A stretch of 64,000 nt of DNA from Streptomyces sp. TBY4 (GCF_024213195.1 NZ_JANAVF010000013.1:176040-240039); one strand, 5' to 3'; positions 19,081 through 27,665 are shown, counted from the first letter of the stretch. The notes: generated by a model not told the origin, from the sequence alone. A program made the numbers and translations.

Positions 19081-19926
19081 GTGTTGACGCAGACCACCAC
19101 CCGGGTCCTTGAGCCCAGTGATCTTGACGCCGCGCTCGACGTCCTCGGCCGCGAGCCGGTCGAGAACGCCTTCGTCACCTCCCGGGTCCAGGTCGCCGGA
19201 CTCGATCCGTGGCGCCTGGGCGGCGAGATGTGGGGCTACTACGCCGACGGCGAGCTCCGCTCCCTCTGCTACGCCGGCGCCAACCTGGTGCCCGTCGGCG
19301 CCGGTCCCGACGCGGTACGGGCCTTCGCGGACCGCGCCCGGCGCACCGGCCGCCGCTGCTCCTCCATCGTGGGCCCCGCCGAGGCCACGGGCCTGCTCTG
19401 GCAGCTCCTGGAGCCCAGCTGGGGCCCGGCCCGCGACGTCCGCTCCCGGCAGCCGCTCATGGTCATGGAGCAGCAGTCCACCACGGTGGCCGCCGATCCC
19501 CGGGTCCGCCGGATCCGCAAGGACGAGATGGACCTGATCATGCCCGCCTGCGTGGCCATGTTCACCGAGGAGGTCGGCATCTCCCCGATGACCGGCGACG
19601 GCGGCCTGCTCTACCAGGCCCGGGTCGCCGAGCTGGTCGCCGGCGGGCGCTCCTTCGCCCGCGTCGAGGACGGCAAGGTCGTCTTCAAGGCCGAGATCGG
19701 CGCCGCGACCGCCCGCGCCTGCCAGATCCAGGGCGTCTGGGTGGCCCCCGAGTTCCGCGGCCGCGGGCACTCCGAGACCGGGATGGCCGCCGTCGTCGCC
19801 TACGCGCTCCGGGACGTGGCCCCCGTGGTCAGCCTGTACGTCAACGACTTCAACACCGCCGCCCGCGCCTCCTACCACCGGGTCGGATTCCGCGAGGTCG
19901 GCGCGTTCATGAGCGTGCTGTTCTGA
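19081..19926 (+). CDS. GNAT acetyltransferase with N-terminal DUF4081-type domain
   Basis: This 281-residue protein has an N-terminal region of about 130 residues resembling DUF4081. A C-terminal GNAT fold follows, with the acetyl-CoA-binding stretch VWVAPEFRGRGHSETGMAAVV and the terminal YVNDFNTAARASYHRVGF motif. It should transfer acetyl groups from acetyl-CoA to an amine; the substrate is unknown. GTG at 19081 is chosen because GTGAGG lies just upstream and the open frame before it overlaps the ispG terminator. A second, unrelated-length GNAT gene follows after a short tandem repeat. Confidence 0.85.
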   Translation: MLTQTTTRVLEPSDLDAALDVLGREPVENAFVTSRVQVAGLDPWRLGGEMWGYYADGELRSLCYAGANLVPVGAGPDAVRAFADRARRTGRRCSSIVGPAEATGLLWQLLEPSWGPARDVRSRQPLMVMEQQSTTVAADPRVRRIRKDEMDLIMPACVAMFTEEVGISPMTGDGGLLYQARVAELVAGGRSFARVEDGKVVFKAEIGAATARACQIQGVWVAPEFRGRGHSETGMAAVVAYALRDVAPVVSLYVNDFNTAARASYHRVGFREVGAFMSVLF

Positions 19927-19933
19927 GCGCGCC

Positions 19934-19987
19934 GTTCCGAGCGTCCTGTTCCGGGCACCCCGTTCCGAGCGTCCTTCCGATCTTCCT
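19934..19987. repeat. 14-bp tandem repeat between the GNAT genes
   Basis: GTTCCGAGCGTCCT (19934), GTTCCGGGCACCCC (19948) and GTTCCGAGCGTCCT (19962) are contiguous. A shorter degenerate copy runs to 19987, and a further GTTCGACC follows. The array fills most of the 95-base gap. Confidence 0.7.
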
Positions 19988-20021
19988 GTTCGACCCCGCG
20001 GTCGGCCAGTAAGGTCGCGGC

Positions 20022-20594
20022 ATGATGCCAACCCCCGCGGGAGAAGACCCCGGCCGGCCCGCCGGACTGCGCATCGGGCCCCTCGACCTGGCCGCCCGGG
20101 TCGACGAGGCCCTGCGCGTGCAGGCCATGGCCTTCGGGCTGAGCGAGGAGGAGGTCGGCATCCGGCGCTACATCGTCCAGCGCCACATGACCTGCCGCGG
20201 CGCCCGCGCGCTCGGCGCGTTCACCGAGGACGGGGTGCTCGCCGGGTTCGTCTACGGCATGCCCAACGACCGCGCGCACTGGTGGTCCGGAGTCGTCGAG
20301 CCCTACCTGCGGACCGGCGGCCACGAGAGCTGGCTCGACGGTTCCTTCGTGATCACCGAGCTCCACGTCCACCCCGGCTTCCAGGGCAAGGGCGTAGGCC
20401 GCGCCCTCATCACCCTCATCACCGACACCGCCGCCGAGGAGCGCTCGATCCTCTCCGCGATCGACACCGAAAGCCCCGCCCGCGGCCTCTACCGCTCCCT
20501 CGGCTACACGGACCTCGCCCGCCAGGTCCTCTTCCCGAGCGCGAGCCTCCCGTACGCCGTGATGGGCGCCCCGCTGCCGCTGCGCAGGCCCTGA
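20022..20594 (+). CDS. GNAT-family N-acetyltransferase
   Basis: This 190-residue protein carries the GNAT acetyl-CoA loop in HVHPGFQGKGVGRALITLI and ends with the typical SPARGLYRSLGYTDL segment. The acceptor is unknown. A TAAGGT box lies six bases before the ATG and no separate ribosome-binding site is seen, so the mRNA may be leaderless. It sits 70 bases upstream of proS on the same strand. Confidence 0.85.
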   Translation: MMPTPAGEDPGRPAGLRIGPLDLAARVDEALRVQAMAFGLSEEEVGIRRYIVQRHMTCRGARALGAFTEDGVLAGFVYGMPNDRAHWWSGVVEPYLRTGGHESWLDGSFVITELHVHPGFQGKGVGRALITLITDTAAEERSILSAIDTESPARGLYRSLGYTDLARQVLFPSASLPYAVMGAPLPLRRP

Positions 20595-20652
20595 CCCCGA
20601 GGCGGACCCCGCGGGGCCGTGAAACGGTTTCCGCGGCCCCCGGAGCCCCCGG

Positions 20653-20658
20653 TAGCCT
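20653..20658 (+). promoter_or_regulatory. Candidate -10 box for leaderless proS
   Basis: TAGCCT ends six bases before the proS ATG, so transcription would begin at the start codon. No Shine-Dalgarno sequence lies within 15 bases. TAAGGT at 20010-20015 stands in the same place before the preceding GNAT gene. Confidence 0.45.
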
Positions 20659-20664
20659 CCCGGC

Positions 20665-22368
20665 ATGTCGACGCAACACGTACAGCGCATGTCCCGCCTC
20701 ATGGCCAAGACCCTCCGCGAGGACCCCGCCGACGCGGAAACCCTCAGCCACCGCCTGCTGGTCCGGGCCGGCTACGTCCGGCGCAGCTCGGCCGGCGTGT
20801 GGAGCTGGCTGCCGCTCGGCAAGCGGGTCCTGGACAACGTCTCGCGCATCGTCCGCGAGGAGATGGACGGGATCGGGGCGCAGGAGGTGCTGCTCCCGGC
20901 GCTGCTGCCGAAGGAGCCGTACGAGGTCAGCGGGCGCTGGTCGGAGTACGGGGACCTGCTCTTCCGGCTCAAGGACCGCAAGGGCGCGGACTACCTCCTC
21001 GGCCCCACCCACGAGGAGATCTTCACCCTGGTGGTCAAGGACCAGTGCACGTCCTACAAGGACCTGCCGGTGATGCTGTACCAGATCCAGACCAAGTACC
21101 GCGACGAGGCGAGGCCCCGCTCGGGCGTCCTGCGCGGCCGCGAGTTCCAGATGAAGGACTCGTACTCCTTCGACGTGTCCGACGAGGGCCTGGCCGAGTC
21201 CTACCGGCTCCACCGCGAGGCCTACGTACGCATCTTCGAGCGGCTCGGCCTCGACCACCGGGTGGTGTCGGCGGTGTCCGGCGCGATGGGCGGCTCGGCG
21301 TCGGAAGAGTTCCTGGCACCGGCCCCGGCCGGCGAGGACACCTTCGCGGACTGCCCCTCCTGCGGCTACGCGGCCAACACGGAGGCGGTCACCTTCGCCC
21401 TGACCCCGGTCCAGGGGGACCACGGCCCGCTGGAGGAGATCCCGACCCCCGACACCCCCACCATCGAGACCCTGGCGGCGCACCTCGGCGTCCCGGCCTC
21501 CGCGACCCTGAAGAACCTCCTGGTCAAGGTCGACGGCGAGATCACCGCCGTCGGAGTACCGGGGGACCGGGAGGTCGACCTGGGCAAGCTCGGCGAGCAC
21601 CTGGCCCCGGCGGTCGTGGAACTGGTGACGGCCGAGGACTTCACCGGCCGGCCCGACCTCGTACGTGGCTACGTGGGCCCGCAGGGCCTGGAGAAGGTCC
21701 GCTACCTCGCCGACCCGCGCGTCGCGCCGGGCACCTCCTGGGTGACCGGGGCCAACCGGCCCGACACCCACGCCCGGAACGTGGTCTGCGGCCGGGACTT
21801 CGAGGTGGACCAGTACCTCGACGTGGTCGTCGTCGAGGAGGGCGACCCCTGCCCGTCCTGCGGCGCGGGGCTGCGGCTGGACCGGGCGATCGAGATCGGC
21901 CACATCTTCCAGCTCGGCCGCAAGTACGCGGACGCGTTCGGGCTCGACGTCCTCGGGGCGCAGGGCAAGCCGGTCCGGGTCACGATGGGCTCCTACGGGA
22001 TCGGCGTCTCCCGTGCGGTGGCGGCGCTGGCCGAGCAGACGGCGGACGAGCGGGGGCTGTGCTGGCCCGCGGCGGTGGCTCCGGCCGATGTGCACGTGGT
22101 GGCGGCGGGGAAGGCGGTGCCGCTCGCTCTCGCGGAGTCGGCGGCGGAGTCCCTGGCCGCGGCCGGTCTCCGCGTCCTCCTGGACGACCGGCCCGGGCTG
22201 TCCCCGGGAGTGAAGCTCACGGACGCGGAGCTGATCGGTGTCCCGTGGATCCTGGTCGCGGGACGCCGCTCCGCGGAGTCGGTGGTAGAGCTCCAGGACC
22301 GCCGCTCCGGCACCCGAGAGGAACTCCCCCTGCCGGAAGCCCTGTCCCGCCTGACCGCGACCCCGTAG
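20665..22368 (+). CDS. proS: Prolyl-tRNA synthetase (bacterial type with editing insertion)
   Basis: This 567-residue class II aminoacyl-tRNA synthetase charges tRNA-Pro. Class II motifs are visible: motif 1 around LPALLPKEPYEVSGRW, motif 2 around RDEARPRSGVLRGREFQMKD and motif 3 around GSYGIGVSR. The editing (INS) domain that clears Ala-tRNA-Pro lies between motifs 2 and 3 (about 225-400). An anticodon-binding domain ends the protein. The stop codon abuts an inverted-repeat element, which separates it from the convergent slipin gene. Confidence 0.97.
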   Translation: MSTQHVQRMSRLMAKTLREDPADAETLSHRLLVRAGYVRRSSAGVWSWLPLGKRVLDNVSRIVREEMDGIGAQEVLLPALLPKEPYEVSGRWSEYGDLLFRLKDRKGADYLLGPTHEEIFTLVVKDQCTSYKDLPVMLYQIQTKYRDEARPRSGVLRGREFQMKDSYSFDVSDEGLAESYRLHREAYVRIFERLGLDHRVVSAVSGAMGGSASEEFLAPAPAGEDTFADCPSCGYAANTEAVTFALTPVQGDHGPLEEIPTPDTPTIETLAAHLGVPASATLKNLLVKVDGEITAVGVPGDREVDLGKLGEHLAPAVVELVTAEDFTGRPDLVRGYVGPQGLEKVRYLADPRVAPGTSWVTGANRPDTHARNVVCGRDFEVDQYLDVVVVEEGDPCPSCGAGLRLDRAIEIGHIFQLGRKYADAFGLDVLGAQGKPVRVTMGSYGIGVSRAVAALAEQTADERGLCWPAAVAPADVHVVAAGKAVPLALAESAAESLAAAGLRVLLDDRPGLSPGVKLTDAELIGVPWILVAGRRSAESVVELQDRRSGTREELPLPEALSRLTATP

Positions 22369-22531
22369 CCCTGCGGGTCTGGTCCCCTACCCACCCTTCC
22401 ACCGTTCCCCGGGCGCTGCCCGGACCCGGGCTGGATAAATCCAGCCCCGCCGGCGTTTGAGGCGCGGGGTCCGGGGCGGAGCCCCGGGGAACGGGCGAAG
22501 GGCGGGTAGGGGACCTCGCCCCGCGCAGCGG
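22369..22531. repeat. Inverted-repeat element, copy 2 (between convergent proS and slipin genes)
   Basis: This is the same palindrome as at 8.5 kb, centred on GCTGGATAAATCCAGC (22430-22445). The left arm has CCCCTACCCACCCTTCC, CGTTCCCCGGG and CGGACCC. The right arm has the complements, ending GAAGGGCGGGTAGGGGAC. More than 50 consecutive bases of the right arm match copy 1 exactly. It fills the whole gap between two convergent stop codons, so it probably also acts as a bidirectional terminator. Confidence 0.85.
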
Positions 22532-23365
22532 CTACCCCGGGCGGCCGTCAGGCTCCGCCGCCGGCGGAGGGGCCGCGGGAGCCGGGGGCGGCGGCGCCGC
22601 GGGCGGAGGGGCTGCGCGTTCCAGGAAGCGGAGGAGTTCCACCGGGAAGGGGAGGACCAGGGTGGAGTTCTTCTCCGCCGCCACGGCGACGACCGTCTGG
22701 AGCAGACGCAGCTGCAGCGCCGCCGGCTGCTCGGACATGACCTCCGCCGCCTCGGCCAGCTTCTTCGACGCCTGGAGCTCCGCGTCCGCGTTGATGATCC
22801 GCGCCCGCCGCTCCCGGTCGGCCTCCGCCTGCCGCGCCATCGACCGCTTCATCGTCTCGGGGAGCGACACGTCCTTGATCTCCACCCGGTCGATCTGGAC
22901 GCCCCAGCCCACCGCCGGACTGTCGATCATCAGCTCCAGGCCCTGGTTGAGCTGCTCCCGGTTGGACAGCAGGTCGTCCAGGTCGGACTTGCCGATGATG
23001 GACCGCAGCGAGGTCTGCGCCATCTGGGAGACGGCGAAGCGGTAGTCCTCGACCTCGATGATCGCGTTGGCCGCGTCCACCACCTTGAAGTACACGACCG
23101 CGTCGACCCGCACCGTGACGTTGTCCCGCGTGATCCCCTCCTGCGCGGGCACCGGCATCGTCACGATCTGCATGTTGACCTTGCGCAGCCGGTCGAGGCC
23201 CGGGACCACGAAGGTGAAGCCGGGCCCCCGGATGCCGTCCCGCAGCCGGCCGAGCCGGAAGACCACGCCGCGCTCGTACTGCTTCACCACCCGGGCGGCG
23301 GCGCCCAGGTAGGCCACGATCCCGACGCCCGCGACGGCGCCCGCTGTGAGCAGTTCCTCGACCAT
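22532..23365 (-). CDS. Slipin / SPFH-domain membrane protein (stomatin-like)
   Basis: This 277-residue protein has an N-terminal membrane segment (about 7-27) followed by the SPFH/band 7 domain: YERGVVFRLGRL, GPGFTFVVPGLD and DNVTVRVDAVVYFKV. A helical coiled region with the stomatin-type Ala/Glu repeats follows, then a Pro/Ala-rich tail of about 30 residues. Slipins scaffold membrane microdomains and often regulate proteases or channels. The frame stays open to 23689, but AGGAGG lies correctly before the ATG at 23365 and the homology starts there. No partner protease of the NfeD/STOPP type is adjacent. Confidence 0.92.
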   Translation of the reverse strand: MVEELLTAGAVAGVGIVAYLGAAARVVKQYERGVVFRLGRLRDGIRGPGFTFVVPGLDRLRKVNMQIVTMPVPAQEGITRDNVTVRVDAVVYFKVVDAANAIIEVEDYRFAVSQMAQTSLRSIIGKSDLDDLLSNREQLNQGLELMIDSPAVGWGVQIDRVEIKDVSLPETMKRSMARQAEADRERRARIINADAELQASKKLAEAAEVMSEQPAALQLRLLQTVVAVAAEKNSTLVLPFPVELLRFLERAAPPPAAPPPPAPAAPPPAAEPDGRPG

Positions 23366-23415
23366 GGCGGCCTCCTGCCCGGGCCGGTCGGCACTCCCCC
23401 CACAGGGGTTATGCC

Positions 23416-24318
23416 CTACAACCAGCCCGCGAACTCCAGCAGCAGCTCCGCGTCCCGCCGCCGCCCCGCGGCCAGGGCCCGGTTGCCCGATTCGACCGCG
23501 CGGAAGAGCGTCCAGCCCCGCAGCCGGTCCCGGTCCACCTCCAGCGCGTCCGCGAGCTTGTTCACCCGCCGCCGGGCGCCCGAGGCCCCCGCCGAGGAGG
23601 CCATCTGGTCCTCCAGCCGGTCCCGTACCAGCCGCGCCAGGTCGTAGGCGCGCTCGCCGACCATAGGGTCCGGGCCCACCGCCAGCCACGGAGCGCGCTC
23701 GCCGGAAAGGACCTTGCCCTGCCGGAAGTTCCCGTGCAGCAGCAGCTCCTCGGCCGGCGCCGCCAGCAGCTCCTCACGGGCAGACAGCGCAGCCGAGGCC
23801 AGCTCCGCCGCCTCAGGGGGAGCCTTGCGGAGCACCTCGGCCTGCTCGGCGGTCCGCTCGGCGACGGTCTCCCAGCCGTGCCCCGGCGCCGGGGCCACCC
23901 ACAGCCTGCGCAGCGTGCCGCAGGCCTCCAGCAGCGCCTTCGCCTCCGGGAGGGAGCGCAGCGAGACCTCGGGGTGCAGCCGCTCCAGCAGCAGCGCCCC
24001 GTCCTCCTCGTGGTGGCGCGTGTCGAGGACCCGTACCGCCCCGAAGCCGCCCCAGTGCGCCAGCGCGGCCAGCTCCCGGTCGGGCCGGAGCGCCGGCGGG
24101 GCCAGCTTCAGCGCGGCCGGGGTCCCGTCGGCGTACCGGACGAGGACGACCAGGCTGCTGCGGCCGCCGGGGGCCTGCACCCGCTGCGCCAGGACCGCGC
24201 GCCGGGCCAGCGCGCCCTCCGCCAGCCCGGGGAGCTGTCCCAGCCACTGCGCGAGGTGCGCCGATTCCGGCAGCTCGCCGAGCGCCCGTACGAGCCGCTG
24301 CGGCGGTTCGAAAGCCAT
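23416..24318 (-). CDS. Aminoglycoside-phosphotransferase-fold protein lacking catalytic residues (probable pseudokinase)
   Basis: This 300-residue protein has the overall layout of the streptomycin-type APH(6)/hydroxyurea kinase family, but the active site is altered. The catalytic loop normally reads HGDLHxGN; here it is HGNFRQGK, with Asn at 197 for the catalytic Asp and Lys at 202 for the metal-binding Asn. The second metal Asp (usual DPK motif) is replaced by Gly at 215 in AVGPDP. The substitutions are plain in the DNA (AAC, AAG, GGC). The gene is intact with normal codon use, so it is probably a maintained non-catalytic binding protein and should not be called a resistance gene. It is transcribed with the slipin, 50 bases upstream of it. 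Confidence 0.8.
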   Translation of the reverse strand: MAFEPPQRLVRALGELPESAHLAQWLGQLPGLAEGALARRAVLAQRVQAPGGRSSLVVLVRYADGTPAALKLAPPALRPDRELAALAHWGGFGAVRVLDTRHHEEDGALLLERLHPEVSLRSLPEAKALLEACGTLRRLWVAPAPGHGWETVAERTAEQAEVLRKAPPEAAELASAALSAREELLAAPAEELLLHGNFRQGKVLSGERAPWLAVGPDPMVGERAYDLARLVRDRLEDQMASSAGASGARRRVNKLADALEVDRDRLRGWTLFRAVESGNRALAAGRRRDAELLLEFAGWL

Positions 24319-24370
24319 GCGTGAGTGGTCCCTTTCAGCTGTGCCCGGGCTCGTCGCGCATCGTTGCGCG

Positions 24371-24826
24371 CTAGGCCGGCGGTGTGTCCGCGCGTTCCGT
24401 GAGCCCAGGGAAGGCTACGCCGACACCGCGCCAGCGTGCCGCCCGCAGGGCCGAGGCGCTCAGCGCGTCGGCCGCCTCGCGGCGCAGCGGACCCTCGGCG
24501 GCACGCACCAGATCGGAGTACGCGCCCGCCACCCGGTCCTCGATCCCGGCGGCCAGCCGCTGGGCGTCGGCGGGCGTGCGCACGGTGAAGGGCAGCGTGT
24601 ACGCGGCCTCCGAGGGGCGGGGGGAACCTCCCAGCTCACGCACGGTGCGGGCGAGCGCGTCGCGGCGCGCGAGGTGGTCCCCGTAGGCCTCGCGGGCCTC
24701 GGCGGAGCGGGCGGCCGCGGTCCGGGCACCGATCACGCCGTAGCCGTACGCCGCTGCGTGCTCGGCGGCGAGCGCGGCCTGCGCCGCCTCCAGGACCTGG
24801 GCGGCGGGGGAGGGGGCGGGGGTCAC
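24371..24826 (-). CDS. Ferritin-like helical-bundle protein (DUF4439 type)
   Basis: This 151-residue helical protein has the pattern ALAAEHAAAYGYGVIGAR in helix 1 and REAYGDHLARRD in helix 2, which carry possible Glu/His metal ligands. It resembles actinobacterial DUF4439 ferritin-like proteins; metal binding is unproven. The GTG at 24826 is chosen because it overlaps the stop of the upstream lipoprotein gene (GTGA), with GGGAG before it. The overlap indicates translational coupling. Confidence 0.75.
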   Translation of the reverse strand: MTPAPSPAAQVLEAAQAALAAEHAAAYGYGVIGARTAAARSAEAREAYGDHLARRDALARTVRELGGSPRPSEAAYTLPFTVRTPADAQRLAAGIEDRVAGAYSDLVRAAEGPLRREAADALSASALRAARWRGVGVAFPGLTERADTPPA

Positions 24827-25383
24827 GAGGAGGCTCCCGGGGTCGAGGTCAGAAGGTACGCGTGCACGTGGCCGCACGCCGCCACCGAGGCGAGCACCCG
24901 GGCCAGCTCCCCGGGGGCACCGCCCAGGGCGATCGTCCGGGCCTCGGCCGTGCTGCGCTCGGCGTCCGCGAGCGCGGTCAGCGCCTCGGCGGGCGCGGGG
25001 GGCACCGGCGCGGCCGGGGGAACGGGGGGAGCGGCGGCCGCGGCGCCGGACGGGACCGGGGAGGGCGCGGGGGAGGAGGCGGAGCGGGAGGGCCGGGAAG
25101 TCGTGGAGCCCCCGTCCGCGAGGGCCGCAGCGTGCGCGGCGACCGAGGCGCGCAGCGGTGCGAGGCGCTGCGCGAGGGCCGGATGGGCCGCGGTCGTGGC
25201 GTCGTAACGTTCCAGCAGTCGCTCGCTCTCACGAACGGCCGTCTCGCGCATCCGCCGTTCGAGTGGAACCTCGGGGTCCGCAGCGGGAGGCGCGCCGTCG
25301 GAGCAACCGCTGAGCAGCGCGGCTCCGGCGACGCCCGCGGCACCGGCGAGCAGGGCTCTTCGCGACGGCAGGATCGAGGGCAC
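24823..25383 (-). CDS. Tat-type lipoprotein of unknown function
   Basis: This 186-residue protein starts with a twin-arginine-like, lipobox-bearing signal (SRRALLAG, then LLSGC with the lipid-attachment Cys at 27). A charged helical segment follows (ERRMRETAVRESERLLERYD), then a Pro/Ala/Ser-rich linker and an Ala-rich helix with ACGHVHAYLL near the end. It would sit on the outer face of the membrane. The GTG at 25383 has GGAGG eight bases upstream; the frame continues further up without support. It overlaps the ferritin-like gene by four bases, so the two products probably work together. It is divergent from rimP. Confidence 0.75.
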   Translation of the reverse strand: MPSILPSRRALLAGAAGVAGAALLSGCSDGAPPAADPEVPLERRMRETAVRESERLLERYDATTAAHPALAQRLAPLRASVAAHAAALADGGSTTSRPSRSASSPAPSPVPSGAAAAAPPVPPAAPVPPAPAEALTALADAERSTAEARTIALGGAPGELARVLASVAACGHVHAYLLTSTPGASS

Positions 25384-25548
25384 GGGGACGTCCTCCGGGG
25401 CTGGCAGGGGTGATGGCGGGCAGGCTGTGATCACGGTACCCGGGGCCCCCGCCACGGCGCGGACGGCAACACCCTCCGCGACCGGATACCCTTTGACCTG
25501 ACGCACGACGGAAACCACAACAGCACACGCGGCCGAGGAGTCACCCGG

Positions 25549-26046
25549 ATGAGCACCACCCAGAGCGACAGGCTGCGCGCATTGCTGGAGCCGCTCGCCG
25601 CCGCCAAGGGCCTGGACCTCGAGGACATCGAGACCTCGAAGGCGGGCAAGCGCCGGATGCTGCGCATCATCGTGGACTCCGACGACGGCGTGGAGCTGGA
25701 CGCGTGCGCCGAGCTGAGCCGCGAGGTCTCGGACCTGCTGGACGAGACCGACGTGATGGGTGACGACGAGTACGTCCTCGAAGTGAGCTCGCCGGGCGCG
25801 GACCGCCCGCTGACCGAGCACCGTCACTACATCCGGGCGATCGGCCGCCTCGTGAAGTTCCAGACGTCGGACGGCGGGGAAGTGATCGCCCGCATCCTCG
25901 ACGTAGACGACGAGGGCATGGACCTGGAGGTCCCGGGCGTGAAGGGCCGCAAGGCGACCGCCCGCCGCATCGTGTTCACCGACATCGCCAAGGCGCGTGT
26001 CGAGATCGAGTTCAACCGCAAGGACAAGAAGGAAGAGGAGGCGTAG
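25549..26046 (+). CDS. rimP: Ribosome maturation factor RimP
   Basis: This 165-residue protein is needed for 30S subunit maturation. It shows the two-domain RimP pattern: an N-terminal alpha/beta domain with the conserved EVSSPGADRPL motif, and a C-terminal SH3-like barrel ending in an acidic/lysine-rich tail (RKDKKEEEA). AGGAG lies eight bases before the ATG. It opens the operon rimP-nusA-ylxR-infB and is only two bases from nusA. Confidence 0.97.
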   Translation: MSTTQSDRLRALLEPLAAAKGLDLEDIETSKAGKRRMLRIIVDSDDGVELDACAELSREVSDLLDETDVMGDDEYVLEVSSPGADRPLTEHRHYIRAIGRLVKFQTSDGGEVIARILDVDDEGMDLEVPGVKGRKATARRIVFTDIAKARVEIEFNRKDKKEEEA

Positions 26047-26048
26047 TC

Positions 26049-27092
26049 GTGGACATCGACATGAGTGCCCTGCGGGGTCTGGTCCGGGAGAAGGAGATTT
26101 CCTTCGACCTGCTCGTCGAGGCGATCGAGTCGGCCCTCCTCATCGCGTACCACCGCACCGAGGGAAGCTTCCGGCGCGCACGCGTCGTGCTCGACCGCAC
26201 CAACGGTCACGTGATCGTGTGGGCGACCGAGGACCCGAGGGACCTGGAAGAGGGCCAGGAGGCCAAGGAGTTCGACGACACCCCGTCGGACTTCGGCCGC
26301 ATCGCCGCGACGACCGCCAAGCAGGTGATCCTCCAGCGTCTGCGCGACGCCGAGGACGACCTGACCTTCGGCGAGTTCCTGGGCCGCGAGGGTGATGTCA
26401 TCACCGGCGTGGTGCAGCAGGGCAAGGACCCGAAGAACGTCCTCGTCGACATCGGCAAGATGGAGGCCATGCTGCCGGTGCAGGAGCAGGTCCCCGGCGA
26501 GGAGTACACGCACGGACTGCGCCTGAAGTCGTACGTCGTGCGGGTGGCGAAGGGTGTCCGCGGTCCGTCCGTGACCCTGTCGCGCACCCACCCGAACCTG
26601 GTGAAGAAGCTGTTCGCGCTGGAGGTCCCGGAGATCGCCGACGGCAGCGTCGAGATCTGCGCGATCGCCCGTGAGGCCGGTCACCGCACCAAGATCGCCG
26701 TCCGCGCCAACCGCTCCGGCCTCAACCCGAAGGGCGCCTGCATCGGCCCGATGGGCAGCCGCGTGCGCAACGTGATGGCCGAGCTGCACGGCGAGAAGAT
26801 CGACATCGTCGACTGGTCGGACGACCCGGCGGAGATGGTCGCCAACGCCCTGTCACCCGCCCGGGTGAGCAAGGTCGAGGTCGTGGACTGGGACACCCGG
26901 TCCGCCCGGGTGACCGTGCCCGACTACCAGCTGTCGCTGGCCATCGGCAAGGAGGGCCAGAACGCCCGCCTCGCCGCCCGCCTGACCGGCTGGCGCATCG
27001 ACATCCGACCCGACACCGAGCAGCCCTCGGACGGCGAGGACCGCGACCGGGCCGAGCGCGGCGAGCGCCGCGACGACCGCCGCGGGGAATAA
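26049..27092 (+). CDS. nusA: Transcription termination/antitermination protein NusA
   Basis: This 347-residue protein has the N-terminal RNA-polymerase-binding domain (1-110), an S1 domain (about 115-185) and two KH domains with the GXXG loops IGPMGSRV and IGKEGQNA. The C-terminal acidic repeats of the enterobacterial protein are absent, as in other actinobacteria. NusA acts at pauses, at terminators and in rRNA antitermination, relevant to the rRNA operon at the window's right end. The GTG start follows rimP by two bases. A charged D/R-rich tail (about 325-347) follows the second KH domain. Confidence 0.97.
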   Translation: MDIDMSALRGLVREKEISFDLLVEAIESALLIAYHRTEGSFRRARVVLDRTNGHVIVWATEDPRDLEEGQEAKEFDDTPSDFGRIAATTAKQVILQRLRDAEDDLTFGEFLGREGDVITGVVQQGKDPKNVLVDIGKMEAMLPVQEQVPGEEYTHGLRLKSYVVRVAKGVRGPSVTLSRTHPNLVKKLFALEVPEIADGSVEICAIAREAGHRTKIAVRANRSGLNPKGACIGPMGSRVRNVMAELHGEKIDIVDWSDDPAEMVANALSPARVSKVEVVDWDTRSARVTVPDYQLSLAIGKEGQNARLAARLTGWRIDIRPDTEQPSDGEDRDRAERGERRDDRRGE

Positions 27093-27098
27093 AACCGC

Positions 27099-27124
27099 TA
27101 CCGCCCGGAGCTGTCCGGGCGGTA
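27099..27124 (+). terminator. Hairpin after nusA (11-bp stem)
   Basis: Arms 27099-27109 and 27114-27124 pair perfectly around GCTG, seven bases after the nusA stop. It may be an attenuator within the operon, because ylxR and infB continue on the same strand. Confidence 0.6.
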
Positions 27125-27259
27125 CACAAGAACGTCCGACGTGCACGGCTGTCCGCCACCGAGGTTTCGGCGGCGGGACCCGGCACTGGTGATCACGACA
27201 ACATCCGTTCGATTTTTCGCCCGAAGGGGTGAGGTCGGTACGGGGAGGTAGACTTAAGC

Positions 27260-27547
27260 GTGTCTGGCCGGACGCAAGCCCGCGCATGCCCCGAACGCAC
27301 CTGTGTGGGGTGTCGGGAGCGAGCGGCCAAGAGCGATCTGCTGCGCATCGTGGCGGTCGGTGACAAATGTGTCTCCGATCCTCGCGGTACGCTGCCCGGC
27401 CGGGGTGCCTACGTGCACCCCGCCGTGGTCTGCCTCGACCAGGCTGTCCGCCGCAGGGCGTTCCCCCGGGCCTTCAAGTCCGCAGGACCGCTCGACACGG
27501 CGGAATTGCACCATGCCGTGGCCGATGAGGCCGAGGCGACACCGTAA
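27260..27547 (+). CDS. ylxR: YlxR-family RNA-binding protein
   Basis: This 95-residue protein of the YlxR/DUF448 family has the signature CVGCRERAAKSDLLRIV and a GRGAYVHP segment. Homologues bind RNA, and the Bacillus protein has been linked to RNase P modulation. GTG at 27260 has GGAGG about 13 bases upstream and also a TAGACT box five bases upstream, so a short or leaderless transcript is possible. The position between nusA and infB is the conserved one. Confidence 0.93.
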   Translation: MSGRTQARACPERTCVGCRERAAKSDLLRIVAVGDKCVSDPRGTLPGRGAYVHPAVVCLDQAVRRRAFPRAFKSAGPLDTAELHHAVADEAEATP

Positions 27548-27665
27548 GCACGTAGTACGGCACGGATCACCGTGCGGTCAGGTACCTCGCGAGTTGGAAG
27601 TAGGTCGAGATTGCGATGAGCACCCCTCGATGAGTACGCGATGAGTACGAGCATGAAGTAGAGAC

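Noticed and set aside
23416..24318. Aminoglycoside resistance gene
   Set aside because: The fold matches, but the catalytic Asp, the metal-binding Asn and the second metal Asp are all replaced.
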